From Chersky-840 sp035604715 (GTDB taxonomy: Bacteria > Actinomycetota > Acidimicrobiia > Acidimicrobiales > UBA8190), in contig CAVSWP010000003.1 in NCBI GenBank assembly GCA_963731665.1, forward strand, positions 124,001 to 188,000: a stretch of DNA of 64,000 nt, given 5' to 3'. The translations under genes and the position numbers were made by a program. A model generated the notes under the pieces. That model made no database searches. It had not been told where the DNA came from and worked only from the letters and a program-made list of their open reading frames with translations. Shown piece by piece: positions 58,173-64,000 of this stretch; positions within the stretch are counted from its first letter, which is position 1, and every line of letters starts with the position of its first letter.

Positions 58173-59536
58173 GCACGGAGTCCGCGCCGCGGGCGCCCCG
58201 GGGTGCCCGGCGCCGGGACAAGAGCCCGTCGGGCCCGACGCCGCCCGAGGCGGCGGTGGCCCGCAGCGCGCCGATCGCCGCCGCGCCGGCCGGCCACTAC
58301 GACCCGTGGACGACGGTCCTCGAGCGCATCGACGACGCCGCCGCCCTGGCGGGCCTGGACCCTGACGTCCATCGCCTCTTGCAGTTACCGGACCGGGTGC
58401 TCGAGGTGGCCGTGCCCATCCGCATGGACGCCGGTCATGTGGAGGTGTTCCTGGGATGGCGGATCCACCACAACACCGCTCGGGGCCCCGCCAAGGGGGG
58501 CATCCGCTTCCACCCGGACCTGCAAGCGGCCGAGGTGGCGGCCCTGGCCGCCGACATGACGCTCAAGACCGCCGTCGTCGACATCCCCTTCGGCGGAGGC
58601 AAGGGTGGTGTGCGCTGCGATCCCCGGCAGCTGTCGATCGGCGAGCTCGAGCGCCTCACCCGCCGCTACACGTTCGAGATCGCGCCTTTGCTGGGCCCGG
58701 ACCGCGACATCCCCGCGCCCGACGTGAACACCGATGAAAGGGTCATGGCCTGGCTTCTCGACACCCTCGACATGCTCCAGGGGCGCTCGCTCCCCGGGGT
58801 GGTGACGGGCAAGCCGCTGGCGGTGGGGGGGATGCGCCTGCACACCGGGGCGACCGCCTCCGGGGTGGTGCGCTGCGTGCGGGCCGTGTTCTCCGCACTC
58901 GACATCCCGGTCGCCGGGGCGCGGGCCGTGGTGCAGGGTTTCGGGAAGGTGGGCGGGCCCCTCGCCTTCCTCCTGTCGTCGGCGGGAATGCGCGTGGTGG
59001 CCGTCGGCGACGTCGGTGGCGCCGTGTACAACCCCGGGGGCCTCGACCTGAGCCTGCTGTCGGACCACGTGTCGGCCGTGGGCTCGGTGGCGGGATTCGA
59101 AGGCGGGCAGGAGATCCGGTCGTCGGAACTGTGGGCGGTGGAGGCCGACTTGGCCGTCCCCGCCGCCCTCGAGGGCGCCATCGACGAGTCCAGCGCCCGG
59201 CAGATGAGCGCTCGGGTCGTGGTGGAGGCGGCCAACGGCCCGACCACGCCGCAGGGCGACCGCATCCTCGCCGAGCGGGGGATCGTCGTCGTCCCCGACA
59301 TCCTCGCCAACGCCGGAGGGGTGACGGCCTCGTACTTCGAGTGGGCGCAGTCGCGTCAGGGCTACGCGTGGGACGAGGAGCTCGTCGCCGCCCGGCTGGC
59401 CAGGACGATCGACGACGCCTTCGCCGATGTCTGGGCGCGCGCCCAGGACCTCGGGGTGACCATGCGCCGGGCCGCCGGGGTGGTGGCCGTGGAGCGACTG
59501 GCCGGGGCCATCAAGGCCAGGGGCCTGTTTCCCTGA
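58169..59536 (+). CDS. Glu/Leu/Phe/Val dehydrogenase
   Basis: The 455-residue enzyme oxidatively deaminates an amino acid, or aminates a 2-oxoacid, with NAD(P). It has FLGWRIHHNTARGPAKGG, PFGGGKGGVRCDP with the catalytic Lys, PAPDVNTDERVMAWLLD, VQGFGKVGGPLAFLLSS (Rossmann loop) and AANGPTTPQGDRILAERG. These fit the glutamate dehydrogenase group. The first ~40 residues are a low-complexity extension. GTG 58169 overlaps the transporter stop; the pairing hints that the transporter moves a related amino acid or metabolite. Confidence 0.93.
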   Translation: MSTESAPRAPRGARRRDKSPSGPTPPEAAVARSAPIAAAPAGHYDPWTTVLERIDDAAALAGLDPDVHRLLQLPDRVLEVAVPIRMDAGHVEVFLGWRIHHNTARGPAKGGIRFHPDLQAAEVAALAADMTLKTAVVDIPFGGGKGGVRCDPRQLSIGELERLTRRYTFEIAPLLGPDRDIPAPDVNTDERVMAWLLDTLDMLQGRSLPGVVTGKPLAVGGMRLHTGATASGVVRCVRAVFSALDIPVAGARAVVQGFGKVGGPLAFLLSSAGMRVVAVGDVGGAVYNPGGLDLSLLSDHVSAVGSVAGFEGGQEIRSSELWAVEADLAVPAALEGAIDESSARQMSARVVVEAANGPTTPQGDRILAERGIVVVPDILANAGGVTASYFEWAQSRQGYAWDEELVAARLARTIDDAFADVWARAQDLGVTMRRAAGVVAVERLAGAIKARGLFP

Positions 59537-59584
59537 TCGTCGGGCTGTCCTGTGGTGGGGCGCGGCGGTCGTCGCCTGCGCCGC

Positions 59585-60190
59585 TCACCAGCCCCGGTCG
59601 ACCCACTCCTGCAGATGGGGTGCCTCGGCGCCGATCGACGTGTCCACGCCGTGGCCCGGGAGTACGACGGTGTCGGGCCCGAAGCGCGAGAACAGCCGGT
59701 CCTCGATGGACCGGATGATGGTGGGGAAGTCCCCCCCGGGGAACTTGGTGGCACCGGGGCCACCGGGGAAGAGGGTGTCGCCGCTGAAGAGCAGGGGCGT
59801 GCCCTCCACCGCGAAGCACATCGACCCCCGGGTGTGTCCGGGGGTGGCGATGGTACGCAGTCGCAGGTCGCCGACCTCGATCACGGTGTCGTCCTCGAGG
59901 AGGAGATCGTAGGAGGGGAGCATGTCGGCGTCCTCGGCGGTGACCGAGACCTCGAAGCCCGCCTCGCGCACGGCGGGGACGGCTTGGATGTGGTCCCAAT
60001 GGCCGTGCGTCTCGAGCACCTTCCGGACCCCGAGGTCGCGGCACATCTGCAGCAGGAGCTCGTGCTCGTTGGCGGCGTCGATGAGCACGGCGTCCCCGGT
60101 CCCCTTGCTGCGGATCACGTAGACGTTGTTGTCCATGGGGCCGACCACGACCCGATGGACCTCGAGCAGGCTGTCCTGGTAGTGGGGCAT
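59585..60190 (-). CDS. MBL-fold metallohydrolase (glyoxalase II-like)
   Basis: The 201-residue protein has the metallo-beta-lactamase motif THGHWDHIQAVP (HxHxDH), ATPGHTRGSMCF (third His), LFSGDTLFPGG (metal Asp) and VVLPGHGVDTSI (last His). It fits hydroxyacylglutathione-hydrolase-like enzymes that hydrolyse thioesters; in actinobacteria the thiol partner would be mycothiol or another. ATG 60190 follows a -10 box by 7 bases. Confidence 0.88.
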   Translation of the reverse strand: MPHYQDSLLEVHRVVVGPMDNNVYVIRSKGTGDAVLIDAANEHELLLQMCRDLGVRKVLETHGHWDHIQAVPAVREAGFEVSVTAEDADMLPSYDLLLEDDTVIEVGDLRLRTIATPGHTRGSMCFAVEGTPLLFSGDTLFPGGPGATKFPGGDFPTIIRSIEDRLFSRFGPDTVVLPGHGVDTSIGAEAPHLQEWVDRGW

Positions 60191-60197
60191 GTTCCGT

Positions 60198-60203
60198 ACT
60201 GTA
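60198..60203 (-). promoter_or_regulatory. -10 box of the MBL hydrolase gene (leaderless)
   Basis: On the minus strand TACAGT ends 7 bases before ATG 60190; no ribosome-binding sequence lies between. Confidence 0.5.
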
Positions 60204-60279
60204 GGTCGGGCTTGCCGGCGCCGGTGCGGCCGGTGTTCTCGGCGCCGGGAGTCGGTGACGCGCCCGCCGATCGGGCTTC

Positions 60280-60295
60280 TTGACTCGCTGGTCAA
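60280..60295. promoter_or_regulatory. inverted repeat TTGAC-N6-GTCAA
   Basis: A perfect 5+5 inverted repeat lies in the 270-base gap upstream of the acyl-CoA dehydrogenase. Such genes often have TetR-type operators; the assignment is speculative. Confidence 0.3.
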
Positions 60296-60460
60296 CAACG
60301 CTCGGCGTCTGGTAGACAAACCAAGTCAGCGGCCGGCGAGCACGGGCGCCGTGGCCCCATCGGCCCGAGGTCGGGTACCTGCGGGCCCGGCGTGGCCCGA
60401 CCGGTCAGCTGGGACACGTCACGAGAGCTTCGAAGGACCCGACGAGGGGGACCCACGGTC

Positions 60461-61576
60461 ATGAACTTCGCCTTCAGCGAGGAGCAGGAGGAGCTGCGAC
60501 GGTCGGTGCGCCGCTTCCTCGAGGACAAGTCGCCCGTCACCGAGGTCCGACGCCTCATGGAGACCACCGAGGGCTTCGATCGGGCCGTGTGGGAGCAGAT
60601 GGCCAACCAGCTCGGGTTGCAGGCGCTGGCCATCCCCGAGGAGTACGGAGGGGCCGGGTTCGGGTACGTCGAGCTGACGGTGGTGTTCGAGGAGATGGGC
60701 GCGGCGCTGTTGTGCGCCCCGTATTTCGCCACCGTCGCCCTCGCCGCCAACGCGCTGTTGTCGAGCGGGGACGAGGCGGCCAAGAAGGACCTGCTGCCAG
60801 GGATCGCCTCGGGCGAGTCCATCGCCACGCTGGCTTTCACCGAGGACAGCGGCAGTTGGGACACCGACGCCGTCACCCTGGCGGCCAGACGCAACGGTGA
60901 CGAGTGGAAGCTCGACGGCCACAAGATGTTCGTCGTCGACGGACACAACGCCGATCTCGTCCTCGCCGCCGGGAGAACGGACAGGGGGGTGAGCCTGTTC
61001 GCCGTGGAACGTGGCGCCACCGGGATGACGGCCACGCCCCTGGCCACCATGGACCAGACCCGCAAGCAGGCGAGGATCGAATTCGCCTCCACTCCCGCCC
61101 GCCTCGTGGGCGAGGAGGGCGCCGCCGCCCCGGTGCTGTCGCGGACCCTCGACCTCGCCGCCGTGGCCCTGGCGGCGGAGCAGGTGGGTGGCGCGCAGCG
61201 CTGTCTGGACATGGCCGTGGAGTACGCCAAGACCCGGATCCAGTTCGGCCGGCCCATCGGTTCGTTCCAGGCCATCAAGCACAAGTGCGCCGACATGCTC
61301 CTCGAGGTCGAGTCGGCCAAGTCGGCGGCCTACTACGCGGGATGGGCGGCGGCCGAGGATTCCGAGGAGCTCCCCGTGGTCGCCAGTCTGGCCAAGTCGT
61401 ACTGCTCGGAAGCGTTTTTCCACGCCGCCGCCGAGAACATCCAGATCCACGGCGGCATCGGCTTCACCTGGGAGCACGACGCCCACCTCTACTTCAAGCG
61501 GGCCAAGTCCTCCGAGCTCATGCTGGGGGACCCCAGCTACCACCGCGAGCTCCTCGCCCAGCGGATCGGCATCTGA
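60461..61576 (+). CDS. acyl-CoA dehydrogenase
   Basis: The 371-residue FAD enzyme has MNFAFSEEQEELRRSVRRFL, IPEEYGGAGFGYVEL, LAFTEDSGSWDTDAVTL, AVEYAKTRIQFGRPIGSFQA and the C-terminal IQIHGGIGFTWEHDAHLYFK. It is in the group that often works with a second FadE subunit on sterol or branched acyl-CoA, but no partner is adjacent. The canonical catalytic Glu region is replaced by WEHD, which is common in such subunits. GGGGGA precedes ATG 60461. Confidence 0.92.
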   Translation: MNFAFSEEQEELRRSVRRFLEDKSPVTEVRRLMETTEGFDRAVWEQMANQLGLQALAIPEEYGGAGFGYVELTVVFEEMGAALLCAPYFATVALAANALLSSGDEAAKKDLLPGIASGESIATLAFTEDSGSWDTDAVTLAARRNGDEWKLDGHKMFVVDGHNADLVLAAGRTDRGVSLFAVERGATGMTATPLATMDQTRKQARIEFASTPARLVGEEGAAAPVLSRTLDLAAVALAAEQVGGAQRCLDMAVEYAKTRIQFGRPIGSFQAIKHKCADMLLEVESAKSAAYYAGWAAAEDSEELPVVASLAKSYCSEAFFHAAAENIQIHGGIGFTWEHDAHLYFKRAKSSELMLGDPSYHRELLAQRIGI

Positions 61577-61657
61577 CTCCCCGGGGCGTCGCGCCGCGGC
61601 GCGCCGCCCCCGGCCCGGAGCCCGTGCGGTGTCCTGTGGCTGCGAGATACTGACGTC

Positions 61658-61984
61658 GTGCAGGACAGGCCGGACACGGGACCCGACGCCCCATCCCCCG
61701 AGCCGACGGCCGACGTCGGAGCCGGCACCGAGGCTCCCACCCCGGGTGGGCCGCGAGCCTCCGACGCCGATCGCGACCGGTTTGCCGCCATGCTCGAGCG
61801 TCACTACGTGGAAGGGCGCCTGAGCGAGGACGAGCTCTCCGAGCGCATGGACCGGGTCCTGCGGGCCCGCACTTTGGTGGAGCTGTACGCCCTGAGCTCG
61901 GACCTCCCCGATCCTCCCGCCGTCGACGTCCCGCGCCCCGCGCCGGGCCAGAAGCGCCGCGCCTGGCGTTTCTGGCAGCCCTGA
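61658..61984 (+). CDS. DUF1707 domain protein, 108 aa
   Basis: After ~32 Pro/Ala-rich residues the DUF1707 domain reads RASDADRDRFAAMLERHYVE and SEDELSERMDRVLRARTLVE, the short helical unit common in actinobacterial small proteins. A basic tail ends KRRAWRFWQP; no transmembrane segment is present, unlike many relatives. The domain is linked to membrane-associated regulation but its role is unclear. The start is GTG 61658. Confidence 0.85.
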   Translation: MQDRPDTGPDAPSPEPTADVGAGTEAPTPGGPRASDADRDRFAAMLERHYVEGRLSEDELSERMDRVLRARTLVELYALSSDLPDPPAVDVPRPAPGQKRRAWRFWQP

Positions 61985-62023
61985 GATCGCGCCGTCGGGC
62001 CCGGTCGGGGAGTTGGGGAGACG

Positions 62024-62785
62024 GTGCCGGCGACGTGGAAGGAGATGAACGGGCCGTCAGGGGTCCTGGCGCTGCACGTCGCCCCCGGGGTGTCCACCCG
62101 AGGTGACCAGGCCAACGTGCTCGTGGTGTGTCACGGCTTCCCGGTCGAGCGTGACTCGGCGCCGCGCCTGGCCGACACCCTTCCCATGTTGGCGGACCGC
62201 ATCGCCACCGACACCGGGTGGCCGGTGGTGGTGGGATGTCTGCGCGGCGTGGGCGGGTCGGCCGGTGACTTCTCGCTCGCCGGGTGGTACGAGGACCTCC
62301 AAGCCGTCGTGGACCACGCCGCCGGCATCGGGCACGGGGGCGGGGTATGGGTCGTCGGGTTCGGGACGGGGGGCGCCCTCGGTCTGTGCGTGGCGGCCGA
62401 CGACTCGCGCGTGCGGGGGGTGGCGTGCTTCGGGTCGCCGGCCACGTTCGCCGACTGGGAGAACGACGGCGCCGGGATGATCGAGTACGCGCGGCGCGTC
62501 GGTGCCATCCGCACGGCGGGCTTCCCGTCGGACCGGCGGGCGTGGGGCGAAGCGTTCTCCGCGCTGCGGCCCGATGACGCGGCGCGCAAGATGCCTCCCC
62601 GGCCGCTGCTGGTCGTCCACGGCGCCGACGACGAGGAGGTGCCCATCGCCGACGGCCGCCGTCTGGCCGAGTTCGCCGGCCCTGGCGCCGAGCTGCGGAT
62701 CCTGCCCGGAGCGGGCCACCGACTGCGGGCCGACCCGCGCGCCATGGCCCTGCTGGCGGGGTGGCTCGAGCGTCAGGGGCCGTGA
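62024..62785 (+). CDS. alpha/beta-hydrolase-fold protein lacking the nucleophile
   Basis: The 253-residue protein has a full hydrolase layout: VLVVCHGFPVERD (oxyanion region), VVGCLRGVGGSAGDFSLAGW, the elbow VVGFGTGGALG, VVHGADDEEVPIADG (acid) and LPGAGHRLRADP (His ~232). At the elbow the usual G-x-S-x-G reads GFGTG, so residue 114, normally the catalytic Ser, is Gly, with Thr next to it. It may be a non-hydrolytic binding protein, or use another residue. GTG 62024 is the start; its neighbours do not suggest a pathway. Confidence 0.8.
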   Translation: MPATWKEMNGPSGVLALHVAPGVSTRGDQANVLVVCHGFPVERDSAPRLADTLPMLADRIATDTGWPVVVGCLRGVGGSAGDFSLAGWYEDLQAVVDHAAGIGHGGGVWVVGFGTGGALGLCVAADDSRVRGVACFGSPATFADWENDGAGMIEYARRVGAIRTAGFPSDRRAWGEAFSALRPDDAARKMPPRPLLVVHGADDEEVPIADGRRLAEFAGPGAELRILPGAGHRLRADPRAMALLAGWLERQGP

Positions 62786-62804
62786 CGCCGGGGGGAGACC
62801 GGGC

Positions 62805-63458
62805 TCACGAGGCGTGGGCGGCCGGGAGGTGCTGCTCGATCGAGGCTCGGAGCGCGGTGGCAGCGTGGCCGGGGTCATCGCAGTCGGTCAGGTAGCGGAC
62901 GACGACGAAGTGACGCGCCCCCAGCGCGACGAGGGCGGGGACCGTCTCGGGAGTGACACCCCCGGTCACGAAGACCGGTCGGGGCGAGCGGGACACGGCG
63001 AAGGCGATGTACCCGGGGCCCGTCCCCGGCCTTCCGGGTTTCGTCGGGGTAGGCGTCACCGGTCCGGCGGAGACGTAGTCGACGGGTTCGTGGCGAGAGG
63101 ACTCGAGCTCGTCGACCTCGTGGGTGGACAGCCCGATGATGGCGCCGGGGCCGAGGATGCGGCGCGCCAGGGTGGGGGAGGCGTCGTGCTGGCCGACGTG
63201 GACCCCGTCGGCTTCGATCTCGAGGGCGAGGTCGGGCCGGTCGTTGAGGATGAACGGAACGCCGTGATGGGCGCACACCCGGGCGGCCAGCCTGCCCCGT
63301 TCCACGAGGTGGCGCGCCTCGAGGTGCTTGTCGCGCAGCTGCACGACGTCCACCCCGCCGGTGATGCACGCGTCCAGGAACGTTTCGAGGTCCGGGCGAT
63401 CGGCGGTGCAGAGATAGAGGTGTCGCCGCGCCAGGCGGCCCGACTCGTCGGCCGTCAA
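62805..63458 (-). CDS. thiE: thiamine-phosphate synthase
   Basis: The 217-residue TIM-barrel enzyme joins hydroxymethylpyrimidine diphosphate and thiazole phosphate. Motifs are HLYLCTADRPDL, VDVVQLRDKHLEARHLV, ILNDRPDLALEIEADGVHVG, IIGLSTHEVDE, VSAGPVTPTPTKPGR and VFVTGGVTPETV, all characteristic. The TTG at 63458 overlaps the upstream stop (TTGA), so translation is coupled to the HhH-GPD gene. No other thi gene is in the window. Confidence 0.93.
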   Translation of the reverse strand: MTADESGRLARRHLYLCTADRPDLETFLDACITGGVDVVQLRDKHLEARHLVERGRLAARVCAHHGVPFILNDRPDLALEIEADGVHVGQHDASPTLARRILGPGAIIGLSTHEVDELESSRHEPVDYVSAGPVTPTPTKPGRPGTGPGYIAFAVSRSPRPVFVTGGVTPETVPALVALGARHFVVVRYLTDCDDPGHAATALRASIEQHLPAAHAS

Positions 63459-64000
63459 CGCTTGCGCGCCGGGGCGGACGCCCGGCGACGGGTGGGCTCG
63501 TTCTTGGTGGCCTTGTTGGCTGCCTTGAGGGCTTGTTTGAAGGCCCGCACCTTGTCGAGGGTGTCGGCACCGGTGATGTCGGCCACCGAACGGAAGCTCC
63601 CGGCCTCGCCGTAGGGTGCGCTCACGGTGTCCCAGCCGTCGGGCCGGACGCCGAGTTGCTTTCCCAGCAGGGCGACGAAGATCTTGGCCTTCTGCTCGCC
63701 GAAACCGGGGAGCTCCTTGACGCGCTGGAGCAGTTCGGCACCGGTGGTGGTGTCGGCCCAGATCCGGTCGGCCCGGCCCTGGTAGCGGTCGACAACGAGC
63801 TTGGCCAGCTCCTGGACGCGGGCGGCCATGGAGCCCGGATAGCGGTGCAGCGCCGGCTTGGCCGAGAAGGCGCCGGCCAACGCGTCGGGGTTCATGGCGG
63901 CGATGCGCCGGGCGTCGAGGGGTTGGTTCAACCGTCGCTGGAGCTCGAGCGGACTGGCGAACGCCCATTCCAAGGGAACCTGTTGATCGAGGACCATTCC
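63455..64000 (-). CDS. HhH-GPD-type base-excision repair protein (partial at the right edge)
   Basis: The fragment reads MVLDQQVPLEWAF, then LHRYPGSMAARVQELAKLVV, and the helix-hairpin-helix region VKELPGFGEQKAKIFVALLGKQLG, split here as KELPGFGEQKAKIF and VALLGKQLG, ending in a basic tail. It fits the small actinobacterial HhH-GPD family of uncharacterised glycosylase-like proteins (~195 aa). In that family DQQ(V/I)P is preceded by ~20 residues, so the ATG at 63997 is probably internal and the true start lies beyond the window. Confidence 0.82.
   Translation of the reverse strand, partial: GMVLDQQVPLEWAFASPLELQRRLNQPLDARRIAAMNPDALAGAFSAKPALHRYPGSMAARVQELAKLVVDRYQGRADRIWADTTTGAELLQRVKELPGFGEQKAKIFVALLGKQLGVRPDGWDTVSAPYGEAGSFRSVADITGADTLDKVRAFKQALKAANKATKNEPTRRRASAPARKR

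Overview
This 64 kb window is a high-GC chromosomal segment from an actinobacterium. An Acidimicrobiia-like lineage is my best guess, inferred from gene content only. The evidence is very high GC, frequent GTG starts, two tiny actinobacterial ribosomal proteins (bL37-like and bS22-like), an F420 gene (cofC/fbiD), an HU protein with a long Lys/Ala tail, an imuA'-imuB-dnaE2 cassette with an actinobacterial SOS box, and many starts 6-8 nt downstream of a TANNNT box, which suggests leaderless transcripts. No rRNA or CRISPR array is present; there is one tRNA, tRNA-Gln(TTG).

Layout. 1-5.7 kb: the end of an MgtE-N/PRC-barrel protein, a coupled glycosyltransferase/methyltransferase/(alpha/alpha) barrel set, a second methyltransferase and a GDT1-type cation exchanger. 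5.8-22.3 kb: mostly housekeeping genes (pepN, a PfkB kinase, a glycerophosphodiesterase, bL37, ychF, DUF192, rsmI, msrA, metG, tatD, an RlpA-like protein, rsmA, ispE, bS22, a VOC protein, tRNA-Gln), then a DoxX-Rieske fusion and two tandem paralogous Cys-rich miniproteins. 22.4-27.5 kb: the SOS mutasome operon imuA'-imuB-dnaE2 on the minus strand. 27.5-30.0 kb: an intact IS1595-type element with 31-bp perfect terminal inverted repeats, a short direct repeat at the target, an ISXO2-like transposase and four small passenger genes. It lies 2 bp from the SOS box that controls the mutasome. 30.2-33.6 kb: a solitary TraG/VirD4-like ATPase with a small partner, then HU in an operon with a histone-H1-like protein made almost entirely of Lys/Arg/Ala/Thr repeats. 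33.6-39.3 kb: cofC, gpsA, a class III nucleotidyl cyclase and a GH38 alpha-mannosidase. 39.4-50.8 kb: a region rich in exported proteins (Ig-like repeats, beta-helix, PPGY membrane protein, GH27 alpha-galactosidase, (alpha/alpha) barrel protein) mixed with an amidase, a fructosamine-kinase-like gene and a methyltransferase. 50.8-64 kb: an acyl-CoA synthetase, a polytopic membrane protein, cutA, a GYD protein, rnhB, two acyl-CoA dehydrogenases, a DMT permease coupled to a Glu/Leu dehydrogenase, an MBL hydrolase, a DUF1707 protein, an alpha/beta hydrolase lacking its nucleophile, thiE, and a HhH-GPD repair protein cut by the window edge.

Three otherwise well-conserved genes (the methyltransferase at 2.6 kb, ychF at 11.2 kb and the GYD gene at 54.4 kb) are each broken by the loss of one G in the same context, a G-run followed by CGC. 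A possible fourth case is at 52.5 kb. This looks more like a systematic sequencing or consensus error than biology. Function names come from reading motifs by eye; no database search was run.
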